Positions 15,593 through 24,155 of a stretch of 61,717 nucleotides of DNA are shown piece by piece. Each line of letters starts with the position of its first letter. Within the stretch, counting starts at the first letter, position 1. Origin of the DNA: Chloroflexota bacterium (lineage in GTDB: Bacteria > Chloroflexota > Dehalococcoidia > FW602-bin16); the NCBI GenBank assembly GCA_004297765.1, contig SCTZ01000046.1, forward strand, positions 1-61,717. The letters run 5' to 3'. The notes below the pieces were generated by a model. It ran no database searches. It saw only the letters and a list, made by a program, of their open reading frames with translations, and had not been told where the DNA came from. The translations under genes were made by a program, and so were the position numbers.

Positions 15593-16288
15593 CTATGACT
15601 TGACTGGCGGGACATTTGGCTGACGGAGAAGACCCCGCACGATATGACGAGCCGACGACGAACGACGGCGTATCCACCACGTTATCCGAGCCGGGAGGAA
15701 CCCAGGCACCAGCGCCCGATACGCGCGGTACTCTTCACCAAACCGCATCTCGAGCTCCCGGTCCTCCCGTTTGGCCAACCGCCAGTACATGGTGACCAAC
15801 ACGGGCGCCATAACCAGCGTGATCAAGGTCGGCCACTGCACCAGCGCTCCGGCTATACCCAGCAAGAGACCGGAATACTGAGGATGCCGAATCCGCGCGT
15901 AGGGTCCCTTGGTCACGAACCGCCCATGAGCGGCATGGATCAATCGCCAGGCCGACGCCACTAGCCATAGGCCGCCACCCATGAGCAGGCCTCCGATCAG
16001 CATGAACACTGCTCCCCATTCAGGGCCCAGCAATAAGCCGGCCCACAGGGTGCCACTCTCATGAGAGAATGGCTGGCCCGCGGGGAGCCGCCCCAGCAGC
16101 GCCGCGATCAGGTAGATGGTCAATGGAAAACCGTACATTTCGGTGAAGAGCGCCACCACGAAGGCGGACAGCACCCCGAGCGAGCGCCATTCGCGCTTCT
16201 CCATGGGCCGAAGGAAACTCGCCGCGAAGATGCCGAATAGCGCCACGTTGAGGACGACCAATGGCCATAGTCCGTAATCGTACGGCAT
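15593..16288 (-). CDS. ICMT/PEMT-like integral membrane methyltransferase (second copy)
   Basis: A 231-residue polytopic membrane protein, clearly paralogous to the 2072-2896 product: both share the segment VVALFTEMYGFPLTIYLI (versus YLVALFTEMFGLPLTIYLLG), a helix pair, the KGPYARIRHPQYSGLLLG methyltransferase signature and EDRELEMRFGEEYRAYRA. The N-terminus is shorter than the first copy. Its promoter region (16415-16457) has three phased pentamers and a good -10, so it belongs to the CTCAG-box regulon, unlike the first copy. The substrate is unknown. Confidence 0.82.
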   Translation of the reverse strand: MPYDYGLWPLVVLNVALFGIFAASFLRPMEKREWRSLGVLSAFVVALFTEMYGFPLTIYLIAALLGRLPAGQPFSHESGTLWAGLLLGPEWGAVFMLIGGLLMGGGLWLVASAWRLIHAAHGRFVTKGPYARIRHPQYSGLLLGIAGALVQWPTLITLVMAPVLVTMYWRLAKREDRELEMRFGEEYRAYRALVPGFLPARITWWIRRRSSSARHIVRGLLRQPNVPPVKS

Positions 16289-16414
16289 AGTATCTCAGGC
16301 CTCCTTTCGTAGGAACCGCGTCCAGCATATACGACGCCCCGTGCTGGGACACGCCCAGACCCTAGCTCTGTGGCGCGCAGACGTGTCCCTGACACGATGT
16401 GAGCCCTTAGTATC

Positions 16415-16457
16415 AGTATAAGGAGTGGACGTGAGAGAGGACTTAAACATGACTGAG
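16415..16457 (-). promoter_or_regulatory. phased CTCAG-type box promoter for the second ICMT-like gene
   Basis: On the minus strand CTCAG (16457), TTAAG (16446) and CTCAC (16435) are exactly 11 bp apart. TATACT begins at 16420, 15 bp after the start of the last. The transcript would start about 120 bp before ATG 16288. Confidence 0.75.
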
Positions 16458-16480
16458 AGGAGAGGATCAGGTCGAACTGC

Positions 16481-16521
16481 CTTGCCATGGTGGGCATGGT
16501 TCATGAGCCTACCATGGCAAG
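16481..16521 (-). repeat. 11-bp inverted repeat downstream of the csoR-copA operon
   Basis: CTTGCCATGGT (16481-16491) and ACCATGGCAAG (16511-16521) can form a hairpin with a 19-nt loop after the last gene of the copper operon. There is no T-run, so termination is only possible, not shown. Confidence 0.45.
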
Positions 16522-16586
16522 GCTACACTTTCGAGACCGCTACAGCATCAGCCCGCTAGGCGGCAAACATCTCTGCCGTTGAAATG

Positions 16587-16754
16587 TTACAGCTCCCGTA
16601 GTTCCCCTGACCGTATCTTCTCTACCAGGATGTTCCATTCTTCTTTCTTGAGGACCGCCAGATTCTGGTCTTCGCCGATGCGAACCTCTTCCCCTGAGAA
16701 CTCCACTGCCGGGCAGCAATGGCAGTCCTTGCACAAGTAGATCTTCGCGTCCAA
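16587..16754 (-). CDS. 55-residue Cys-rich protein
   Basis: A small protein whose N-terminus carries CKDCHCC, a dense cluster of four Cys and one His, followed by a strand-rich stretch (VEFSGEEVRIGEDQNLAVLK) and a helix (KEEWNILVEKIRSGEL). The TTG at 16754 is chosen as start because GGGAGG lies 7 bp upstream; an upstream ATG at 16826 gives a basic tail that looks non-coding. It is the last gene of the csoR-copA operon (77 bp after the small membrane gene), so copper or zinc binding is a fair guess. I do not recognise the family. Confidence 0.6.
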   Translation of the reverse strand: MDAKIYLCKDCHCCPAVEFSGEEVRIGEDQNLAVLKKEEWNILVEKIRSGELREL

Positions 16755-16831
16755 GATGGCACCTCCCTTTCTTCCTTTTCGATCTTCGTTGCGCTGAACT
16801 AACCGATATGGCCACGTTCGAGCCAACCAGT

Positions 16832-17038
16832 CTACGCACTAGCCCTATTCTTCACCAACGGCGTGACTACTGGCATCAGGATTATCATGGAAAGCAGGAA
16901 CACCCATATTGTCCCACCTATTCGCGTCACCCAATCGTAGTCCCCTGCCAGCGTGATGGCGAAGAAAAGCCCTGAGGCAGCGAGCGATATGCTCGTGTAG
17001 ATAACTGCGCTTATGATTCCTACACTGCCGGTTTTCAT
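16832..17038 (-). CDS. two-helix small membrane protein next to CopA
   Basis: A 68-residue protein with two transmembrane helices (IISAVIYTSISLAASGLFFA and IGGTIWVFLLSMIILMPVVT) joined by a short DYDW-containing turn. It lies 17 bp after the copA stop on the same strand, so co-expression is expected. A similar protein (28540-28752; [20 protein letters not shown]) follows the second copA gene, which makes this a conserved CopA neighbour and not a chance reading frame. Function unknown. Confidence 0.75.
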   Translation of the reverse strand: MKTGSVGIISAVIYTSISLAASGLFFAITLAGDYDWVTRIGGTIWVFLLSMIILMPVVTPLVKNRASA

Positions 17039-17055
17039 ACCAATACCTCCCTTAT

Positions 17056-19632
17056 CTACGTCTGGCGGCCGGCTGGCATTGCTACTTGGGTCGGTTGAGA
17101 CATCCCCGGGCGTCCTAGCCTCCTTATGGGCGGTACGTAGCCGCGCATGCGCAGAGTATTCATGGTCACCGAAAGAGAGCTGATGGCCATCAGCAGGGCC
17201 GCAAGCTCTGGGCTCACCATCTGGGCAAAGAAGGGATAAAGCAAGCCGGCCCCGATTGGGATGGCAAGGGTATTGTACCCAAAGGCCCAGCCCAGATTCT
17301 GTTTGATTAGACGCAGGGTCTGACGGCCAACCTGAAGGGCTGCCACCACGTCCATGAGGTCATCTTTGATCAGGATGACCTGCCCCGTCTCCTTGGCTAC
17401 GTCGGTGCCAGAGCCGATGGCGATCCCCACGTTGGCCTGCGCCAGGGCAGGGGCATCGTTGATGCCGTCTCCCACCATAGCCACCAGTAGACCCTCGGCT
17501 TGCAGCTTCTTTACCTCGTTGGCCTTGTCCTCCGGCAGCACCTCGGCCAGCACTCTGTCGATGCCCACTCTGCGAGCGATAGCCTCGGCAGTACGCCGGT
17601 TATCTCCGGTGATCATCGCGACCCGCAGGCCCATCCGATGAAGCTCGGCAACAGCCTGGGCGGAAGTTTCTTTGAGAGTATCGGCCACGGCCACAATGCC
17701 CGATGGCATCCCATCGACCGCCACGAACATGGCCGTCTTGCCCTCACTCTCCAAACGCTCCGCCTCGGCAACCAGCATGTCCAGAGTTATCCCCCGCTCT
17801 GCCATGAGCTTGCGATTGCCCAGCAAGACCTGGCGCCCACCAAACCGAGCCTCGATGCCGTGTCCCGGGATGGCCTCAAAACTATCGGCCTCCTCTACTT
17901 CGAGTCCTCGGCTTCGCGCTCCACGCACGATTGCCTCACCCAATGGATGCTCTGAGTTTCTCTCAGCTACCGCTGCCAGTCGCAGCACCTCATCCTGAGT
18001 CATGCCACCCAGGGCCACCACATCGGTTACCGATGGCTCACCCTTGGTCAAGGTGCCGGTCTTATCGAATATGACAGCCTGAAGCTTGGCTGTGGCTTCC
18101 ATTGCATCGGCACCCTTGAACAGAATGCCATACTCCGCTGCCTTTCCGCTTCCAGCCATGATGGCACTGGGCGTAGCCAACCCGACTGCACATGGACAGG
18201 AGATGATGAGCACTGTGACAGAGGTGAGCAGGGCAAAGCCGAAGACGCCCATGCCGGTTAGGAGATATGGTGTCAGAATGAGACGACTTTCCGGCACAAA
18301 CCATAGGCCGTATCCGACGAAGAACCAGAACAGGAACACTGCCAACGCCAGCGCATGTACCCCGAGAATGAAATGCCCGGCCACCTTGTCGGCAACTTGT
18401 TGGATAGGCGCCCTTGTTAGCTGAGCGTCTTCCACCAGCTTGATTATCTGGGCCAGAGCGGTATCCTTGCCCACGCGTGTCGCGCGAAACTTGAAAGCTC
18501 CGGTCTTGTTGATAGTGCCGCCGATGACCTCATCGCCGGCTTTCTTCTCCACCGGAATGCTCTCCCCCGTAACCATGGATTGGTCTACAGACGAGTAACC
18601 CTCCAGGACCAACCCGTCCACGGGAATAGCCTCGCCCGGACGGACGATAACGATATCGTTCAACTCTACGTCTTCGGCAGAGATATCTAGCTCCTGGCCG
18701 TTCCGCAAGACTCTCGCTCGTTTGGGTTGAAGCTTCATCAGTCTACGGATGGCCTCCGAGGTGCGACCCCGCGTGATCGCTTCCAGGTAGCGACCAAGGA
18801 TGATGAACGCCGTGAGAAGGGCAGCCGCCTCATAGAAAGTCGCTTCCTTACCGCCAAACCCAGCATCAGGCCAGAAGGTATTGATTACGGCAATGAAATA
18901 GGCAGCGCCAATTCCTGTGGCGTAGAGAAGGTTCATGTCTGTGAGACCACGCTTGAGGCCGTTCCAGCTATTGATAAAGAACTGCCTGCCCGGCCCGAGC
19001 ACGATGGGCGTGGTCAGGAAGAACAGGAGTACCTTGTTGTTCATCCAGTCCGGGAGTATGCTGGGCAGAATCCAATAAGGCTGGAAGGTGCCTAACATAA
19101 CCACCATGCCGAGAGACCATGCCGCGATCATATTGATGAGCTGGCGGCGTATCTCATTCTCTCTGGCCTCTTTCTCTCTATCCAAAGCCTCCTGCCCTTG
19201 ACTGCTTTCCGCGGCGCCGTAACCTAGCGCCTCGATGGCCTTCTTCATCTCGGAGATGGAGGTAATGTCTGGTGCATACTCTACGCGAGCAGTACCTGAA
19301 GCCAGATTCACCACGACCTTGGCCACACCCGGTAGGGCGCTTACGGACCTCTGAACGTTCGCCACACAAGAGGCGCAGGTCATGCCCGTGACCTGAAGAT
19401 TGGCGGTGCTCAACACCAGCTCGTAGCCTAGCTCGTCAACCGCTTTCTTCATCTCGACTAGAGACGTTTGGCCGGGATCGTACTCTACCGACGCCTTGCT
19501 CGTGGCCAGATTGACCACGGCCCCGTTCACACCGCGCACCCCTTTCAGGGCTTTCTCGACATGCGACACGCACGAGGCGCAAGTCATACCTTCCACGGTG
19601 AGAGATGTCTTGACTTGACCGGCTGTAGGCAT
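17056..19632 (-). CDS. copA: Cu(I)-exporting P1B-type ATPase CopA
   Basis: An 858-residue ATPase. Two N-terminal metal-binding domains each carry GMTCASC (about residues 9-75 and 80-146). Eight membrane helices follow, with the transport motif [11 protein letters not shown] in TM6, the phosphorylation site DKTGTLTKG, the TGES actuator loop, the SEHPLGEA nucleotide motif and the hinge [14 protein letters not shown]7 and TM8 carry the Cu(I) ligands of the P1B-1 class (GYNTL and [11 protein letters not shown]). AAAGGAG lies 7 bp before ATG 19632. It follows csoR by 145 bp on the same strand, so it is probably derepressed by copper through CsoR. Confidence 0.95.
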   Translation of the reverse strand: MPTAGQVKTSLTVEGMTCASCVSHVEKALKGVRGVNGAVVNLATSKASVEYDPGQTSLVEMKKAVDELGYELVLSTANLQVTGMTCASCVANVQRSVSALPGVAKVVVNLASGTARVEYAPDITSISEMKKAIEALGYGAAESSQGQEALDREKEARENEIRRQLINMIAAWSLGMVVMLGTFQPYWILPSILPDWMNNKVLLFFLTTPIVLGPGRQFFINSWNGLKRGLTDMNLLYATGIGAAYFIAVINTFWPDAGFGGKEATFYEAAALLTAFIILGRYLEAITRGRTSEAIRRLMKLQPKRARVLRNGQELDISAEDVELNDIVIVRPGEAIPVDGLVLEGYSSVDQSMVTGESIPVEKKAGDEVIGGTINKTGAFKFRATRVGKDTALAQIIKLVEDAQLTRAPIQQVADKVAGHFILGVHALALAVFLFWFFVGYGLWFVPESRLILTPYLLTGMGVFGFALLTSVTVLIISCPCAVGLATPSAIMAGSGKAAEYGILFKGADAMEATAKLQAVIFDKTGTLTKGEPSVTDVVALGGMTQDEVLRLAAVAERNSEHPLGEAIVRGARSRGLEVEEADSFEAIPGHGIEARFGGRQVLLGNRKLMAERGITLDMLVAEAERLESEGKTAMFVAVDGMPSGIVAVADTLKETSAQAVAELHRMGLRVAMITGDNRRTAEAIARRVGIDRVLAEVLPEDKANEVKKLQAEGLLVAMVGDGINDAPALAQANVGIAIGSGTDVAKETGQVILIKDDLMDVVAALQVGRQTLRLIKQNLGWAFGYNTLAIPIGAGLLYPFFAQMVSPELAALLMAISSLSVTMNTLRMRGYVPPIRRLGRPGMSQPTQVAMPAGRQT

Positions 19633-19777
19633 TGCCAGGCTCCTTTCAACTCGACGCCGAGCCTCATTCAGATATTTGCAGTATGCGAAAGATGTTGTCC
19701 GAGTTTTGCTCGGTCAACATGGTCTCCCGTGCCGGATCGTGGGCTCACCGGGCCAGTGTGCCACGCCGGCTCCTCGG

Positions 19778-20146
19778 CTAGGGCTCACAGGCCTGGCCGA
19801 GGGACGACACGTCGTCGTCTACCTGGTCGTGGCAGTCCGCCGCGGCGGCCTCACGCCAATGCAGGCCGATGTTCGAGCCCCCACGGAAAACGTCCGTGAG
19901 CTCGCGGATAACGCGCTCACGCTCGTCCTGTCTGTCGCTGCGGATGGCGGTGGTGACGCAGGTCTGGAGGTGTCCCTCCAGGATCATGGCGTTGAGCTTA
20001 TCGATGGCGCCCTGAACAGCCGCGGTCTGCTTCAGGACGTCGATGCAGTACTGGTCATCTTCGACCATGCGCTGGATGCCTCGGACGTGGCCCTCGACGC
20101 TCCTGAGCCGGTTGATGATCTCTCGTTTGCGGCGGCCCTGCTCCAT
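19778..20146 (-). CDS. csoR: CsoR-family copper-sensing repressor
   Basis: A 122-residue all-helical DUF156 protein. The N-terminal helix (RRKREIINRLRSVEGHVRGI) is followed by the CsoR copper ligand set: Cys in DQYCIDVLKQ, and His and Cys in LEGHLQTCVTTAI. The C-terminal 30 residues (GGSNIGLHWREAAAADCHDQ onward) extend beyond the usual domain and include an extra Cys/His. AGGAG lies 8 bp before ATG 20146. A CACCCCTAGGGGGGTG operator lies at the promoter. It is the first gene of the csoR-copA-small membrane-Cys-rich operon. Cu(I) response is inferred from the C-H-C set and the neighbour. Confidence 0.92.
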   Translation of the reverse strand: MEQGRRKREIINRLRSVEGHVRGIQRMVEDDQYCIDVLKQTAAVQGAIDKLNAMILEGHLQTCVTTAIRSDRQDERERVIRELTDVFRGGSNIGLHWREAAAADCHDQVDDDVSSLGQACEP

Positions 20147-20172
20147 GGCTATGCTCCTGGATACGATCGCGA

Positions 20173-20193
20173 CCCCACCCCTAGGGGGGTGGG
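20173..20193 (-). promoter_or_regulatory. CsoR operator
   Basis: CACCCCTAGGGGGGTG, a G/C-tract pseudo-dyad with central CTAG, matches the CsoR-type operator pattern. It lies just downstream of the -10 of the csoR promoter, so binding would block transcription start. Confidence 0.8.
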
Positions 20194-20205
20194 CTTGTAG
20201 TATCT

Positions 20206-20234
20206 ATTGTAAAGCTGGGCGTTCCGATTGTCAA
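20206..20234 (-). promoter_or_regulatory. sigma-70 promoter of csoR-copA
   Basis: On the minus strand TTGACA (20234-20229) and TACAAT (20211-20206) are separated by exactly 17 bp, a near-consensus promoter. The CsoR operator follows it. Confidence 0.88.
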
Positions 20235-20299
20235 GAGGTTCAGCTTCGGACCAGGATGTTCGCTCCAGAATCCTGTTGTCTTGAGAGAGGTACTCTGCC

Positions 20300-22393
20300 T
20301 TACTCCACCGCGGTCCGCTGCAAGGCCAGCGCATTGATAGTCACCAGCACGGAGCTACCCGCCATGGTGAAGGCTGCGATCTCCGGTCGTAGGAGCAACC
20401 CGATCAAGGGGTAGAAGAGGCCGCCGGCGATGGGGAAGGCGATGATGTTGTAGCCGGCCGCGTACCAGAGGTTCTCGATCATCTTGCGTCTGGTCGCGCT
20501 GCTGATGGCGATAACCCTGTCCACGTCCAACGGGTCGCTGTGCATCAGCACCACGTCGGCCGACTCCAAGGCCACGTCGGTACCCGCCCCGATGGCTATA
20601 CCCACGTCGGCTTGGACCAGGGCCGGGGCGTCGTTGATGCCGTCCCCCACCATTGCCACCAACTTTCCTTCTTGCTGTACCTCCCGCACCTTGTCCACCT
20701 TTTGAGCCGGTAGCACGTCGGCGAAGACCTTGTCGATGCCAAGCTCAGCGGCAATGCGCCGCGCCGTGGCCCAGTTGTCGCCCGTCAGCATGATCACGTC
20801 GATGCCTCGCTCCTTCAAGCGCCGCACCGCCTCGCGAGCAGTGGGTCGTGGCGCATCCGCAACGGCGATAAGTCCGGCAATCTGGCCGTCTCGCGCCACG
20901 TAGATGACGGTCCGCCCGGCATCGGCTAGTTCCTCCGCGCGGGTCTGCATTCCATTCATGGACACCTGGCGGGTCTCCATTAGCCGAAGGTTGCCGACCA
21001 GGATGCCACGTCCATTCACCAGCGCTCGAGCGCCATGACCTGGGACAGCCTCGAAATCGGCAACAGTCGGCATGGGTAGACCTTCCGCTCGTTTGAGGAT
21101 GGCTTTGGCGATGGGATGCTCCGAGCCCCGCTCCACGGCTGCGGTCAGTGCTACCAGTTCTTGCTCAGTCATCCCGGCGGCCGGCACCATCTCGGACACC
21201 TCGGGCTCGCCCTTGGTGAGCGTGCCCGTCTTGTCCATTATCACCGCCTGCACACGGGAGGCGTCCTCGAGGGCTATCGCGCTCTTGAAGAGGATACCAC
21301 GCTTGGCCGCCATAGAGGTGGCCACCTGTACGGCCATGGGCGTGGCCAATCCCAGTGCATCAGGGCAGGCGATGACCACCACCGTCACAGCCAGGGTAAA
21401 GGCGAAGACCAAGGATTGCCCGGCCAGGAGGTACCAGATGGCAAAGGTAAGAGGACCAAAGACAAGGGCCGCCAACGTCAGCCATTGGGCAGCCCGATCG
21501 GCCAACACCTGAGCGGGCGGCTTGGAGGCCTGTGCCGCCGCCACCAGTTGGACGATCTGCGCTAGAGCGGTATCCGCCCCCACCTTGGTGGCCCGAAACG
21601 TGAAGGAGCCCACCTGGTTGAGGGTGCCGCCGATCACCTCGTCCCCAGGCGATTTCGATACCGGCAGACTCTCACCGGTGACCATGGCTTCGTTGACCGA
21701 AGACTCCCCCGTGATAATCGCCCCGTCCACTGGAATCTTGTCCCCGGGCCGAATGAGAACCAGATCACCCACCTCGACCTCAGCCGTGGGAACCTCCACA
21801 GGCTGCCCGTCCCGCAGGACAGTGGCCCTGGGCGGGGCCAGCTCCAGAAGGGCGCGGATGGCCGAGGAAGCGCTGCTGCGCGCCCGCAGATCCAGCCAAT
21901 GGCCGCCCAGGATAAAGACCATGAGCACGGTGGCCGCCTCGTAGAACGTCTCGGCCGGGTAGAAGAATGTGGCGCCCACGCTAAAGATGTAGGCCGCCAG
22001 CACCGAGAGGGAGACGAGCACGGATAGGTTGAGCGTGCGGTTCTGGAGGGCGCGCAGCGCGTCCGCGTAAAACATCCAGCCACCGTAGAGCACCACGGGC
22101 GTGGACAGAAGAAACATGACGACGTCGGCGGAGAGCCCGAACGGCGTGGGCGGAGAGATGCCCGTGAGCTCCCGTACCATGGCCGAGTAGGGCAAGATGA
22201 GGAGGGTCAGCGGGATGGAGATTAGGGTGCGGCGGAGCATATCCCGGGCCATGGTCTCGAGGTCGCCCGACATCCCGCCGTGTTCGGCGTGCCCCGCGGG
22301 CGGAGTGCGATGGTGCGCCCGCTCTGCAGGAGTTTCAGGGTGAGCACCATCTGTCCCGTGGATGTGATGCGCCCGCTTTTCCTTGTCAGCCAC
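20300..22393 (-). CDS. copB: CopB-like P1B-type ATPase with CPD transport motif
   Basis: A 697-residue ATPase. It starts with a His-rich tail ([20 protein letters not shown]) in place of a CxxC metal-binding domain. It has [21 protein letters not shown] and [12 protein letters not shown] motifs. TM6 carries [11 protein letters not shown], that is CPD, where CopB proteins have CPH and CopA proteins CPC. TM7/TM8 ([24 protein letters not shown]) fit the P1B-3 group. The GTG start at 22393 has GGAG 6 bp upstream and overlaps the stop of the preceding gene by 8 bp, so the pair is coupled. The copper charge state or metal cannot be set from the sequence. Confidence 0.88.
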   Translation of the reverse strand: MADKEKRAHHIHGTDGAHPETPAERAHHRTPPAGHAEHGGMSGDLETMARDMLRRTLISIPLTLLILPYSAMVRELTGISPPTPFGLSADVVMFLLSTPVVLYGGWMFYADALRALQNRTLNLSVLVSLSVLAAYIFSVGATFFYPAETFYEAATVLMVFILGGHWLDLRARSSASSAIRALLELAPPRATVLRDGQPVEVPTAEVEVGDLVLIRPGDKIPVDGAIITGESSVNEAMVTGESLPVSKSPGDEVIGGTLNQVGSFTFRATKVGADTALAQIVQLVAAAQASKPPAQVLADRAAQWLTLAALVFGPLTFAIWYLLAGQSLVFAFTLAVTVVVIACPDALGLATPMAVQVATSMAAKRGILFKSAIALEDASRVQAVIMDKTGTLTKGEPEVSEMVPAAGMTEQELVALTAAVERGSEHPIAKAILKRAEGLPMPTVADFEAVPGHGARALVNGRGILVGNLRLMETRQVSMNGMQTRAEELADAGRTVIYVARDGQIAGLIAVADAPRPTAREAVRRLKERGIDVIMLTGDNWATARRIAAELGIDKVFADVLPAQKVDKVREVQQEGKLVAMVGDGINDAPALVQADVGIAIGAGTDVALESADVVLMHSDPLDVDRVIAISSATRRKMIENLWYAAGYNIIAFPIAGGLFYPLIGLLLRPEIAAFTMAGSSVLVTINALALQRTAVE

Positions 22394-22652
22394 CTTGCTC
22401 TCCACTCTCTTTGGTGAGGTAGCGTGGCTGCACCACTCCGCGGCAGTGGTAGCCGCACTCGGCAACAATACGCTGGATATCATCGACAGTCAGACATGTC
22501 TCGTCATAGACTACGACCGCTAGACCGCTCACCGGACTCACGTCGGCGCGTTGGATGGCCGGGTGGGCGCGGAGACGCTTCTCTACGGCGCACGCGTCCT
22601 CCGGAAAGAGCAGCCAGTCGACTTCTATGACGTCTTGTCTCATCATGGCCAT
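22386..22652 (-). CDS. free-standing HMA-like domain protein without CxxC
   Basis: An 88-residue protein with the ferredoxin-like HMA alternation ([20 protein letters not shown], then [20 protein letters not shown], then [15 protein letters not shown]). The GMxCxxC metal motif is replaced by FPEDACA. Its remaining Cys/His (YDETC; ECGYHC) could still bind metal. It is upstream of and coupled to the CopB-like ATPase, like a detached N-terminal domain of it. The first ATG lies within the 17-bp inverted repeat (22650-22666) at the edge of the IS630 region, so the native promoter may have been lost. Confidence 0.7.
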   Translation of the reverse strand: MAMMRQDVIEVDWLLFPEDACAVEKRLRAHPAIQRADVSPVSGLAVVVYDETCLTVDDIQRIVAECGYHCRGVVQPRYLTKESGEQGG

Positions 22653-22691
22653 CTAATACCAATTGTCCTCGACTACATCCTGTTGTCCATC

Positions 22692-22825
22692 GCCCGCTCG
22701 CCGTCCTTCTGCGGAAGGACGAGCGGGCTGAGGTAAGGAAGCCCCTTCCAAGGGGCTGAGCGCGGTGCTCAGCCGGCTTTGGCTTTGTTAGCTCAGCCCA
22801 GCGGCTTCAGCGCTGGGCATTCAAC
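22692..22825. repeat. array of short perfect hairpins
   Basis: Four stem-loops stand in a row: GCCCGCTCG/GAGCGGGC with inner GTCCTTC/GAAGGAC (22692-22728), AGCCCCTT/AAGGGGCT (about 22740-22758), GCTGAGC/GCTCAGC (about 22757-22775) and GCCCAGC/GCTGGGC (about 22796-22818). No gene is present between 22653 and 23019. Confidence 0.65.
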
Positions 22826-22849
22826 GGCGTTACGTCAGCAGTTCAGGAC

Positions 22850-22965
22850 CTAGTGCGCTGCCAAGCCAGGGGTTGGGTTCTTCTCCGGAAGGACCCGAAA
22901 AGCACCCGTCCCTGTGCGGTGATGGGGGAGGGGATTCCCCGAGAAGTCCCTCGATCTTGCACTAG
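22850..22965. repeat. dispersed hairpin-bearing repeat, copy 1
   Basis: CTAGTGC and GCACTAG form the ends of a 116-bp unit. It shares GTGCGCTGCCAAGCC, ACCCGTCCCTGTGCGGTG and AGAAGTCCCT with the copy at 41224-41360, while the central hairpin differs (GGGTTCTTCTCCGGAAGGACCC type here). Confidence 0.7.
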
Positions 22966-23019
22966 TGTAATGCCAACAAAGGTGGTATGGAATAGCCGTG
23001 ATCGGGCATAATAGGAAGT

Positions 23020-24128
23020 ATGCGACCACCTATTTATGTGCGTCCGCTGACGGACGCCGAGCGTGCTCGGTTGGAGGCCGGGTTGCGCTCGTCCGATGCT
23101 TTTGTCCTCCGACGGTGCCAGGTCCTGCTAGCCAGCGCCCGCGGCGATCGCCCGCCGCAGATCGCACGGGCTCTTGGCTGCAACGACCAGACGGTCCGCC
23201 TTATCATTCGGGCCTTCGAGGAGCAGGGGGTGGATGCTGTCCTGACCCGCCGCTCCAGTCGCCCGCATCATCCCAGGGTCAAGCTCACACCGGTTGCCGT
23301 CGAACGCCTGCGGGCGCTGCTGCACCAAAGCCCGCGCACCGTTGGCAAGCCCACCAGCGTCTGGACACTGGAACTCGCGGCCGAGGTCAGTTTTGCCGAG
23401 GGCATCACGTCCGAACGGGTCAGCGACGAGACGATCCGCAAAGCCGTCCAGCGCTTCGGCGTCAAGTGGAAGCGTGCCAAGCACTGGCTGACCAGTCCCG
23501 ATCCAGCGTACGTCCGAAAAAAAGGGCCCGCGACCGGCTGATCCGGTGGGCAGCGTGTCATCCGACCTGGGTGCTCGGCTTCGCCGACGAGACCTGGTGG
23601 AGTCGGGTGGCCCGGCCGTCGCTGCACACATGGGCGGATGAGCCCCTGCGACTCATCGAACAGACGGTCGCGCGGGATGATCCCGATCCGAAAGCCCTGG
23701 CCTGCTATGGGCTGCTGCGCCCGGACACCGGGCGCGTCTGGCTGCGCTTCGTCGATGGGCGACCGGTCAGTGCGCTCACAACCCAGTATCTGAGCTGGTG
23801 CTGTACACGTCTGGAACAAGAAGGGAAGACGGCCCTGCTGCTGGTCTGGGACAACGCGCCCTGGCACGTCAGCCGCGCGGTCCGCCGGTGGGTGCGGTGC
23901 CATAATCGCCAGATCAAGCACAGCGGGCGGGGTGTCCGCATCGTGCTGTGCTTTCTGCCGACCAAGAGTCCCTGGCTGAACCCGATCGAACCGCACTGGG
24001 TGCATGGCAAGCGCAAGGTCGTTGAGCCAGATCGTCTTTTGCCCGCGCAGGAGCTCGCTGACCGGGTCTGCGACTACTTCGGATGCTCGCATGAACCACA
24101 CCTATCTATTCCCGAAAATGTCGCTTGA
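23020..24128 (+). CDS. IS630-family transposase with programmed -1 frameshift
   Basis: Two frames overlap. The first (23020-23541) encodes the helix-turn-helix part (LTDAERARLEAGLRS; IARALGCNDQTVRLIIRAFE). The second frame, ending at 24128, encodes the DDE catalytic part (GFADETWW, VWDNAPWH, NPIEPHWVHG). A run of seven A (23517-23523) in the context A_AAA_AAA_G is a classic -1 slippery site. A shift there gives a fused 369-residue enzyme, the usual IS630 length, so the element is probably active or recently so and not broken. AGGAAG precedes ATG 23020 closely. Confidence 0.88.
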
Positions 24129-24155
24129 TTATGCACTAGGCAAACACAATTGGTA

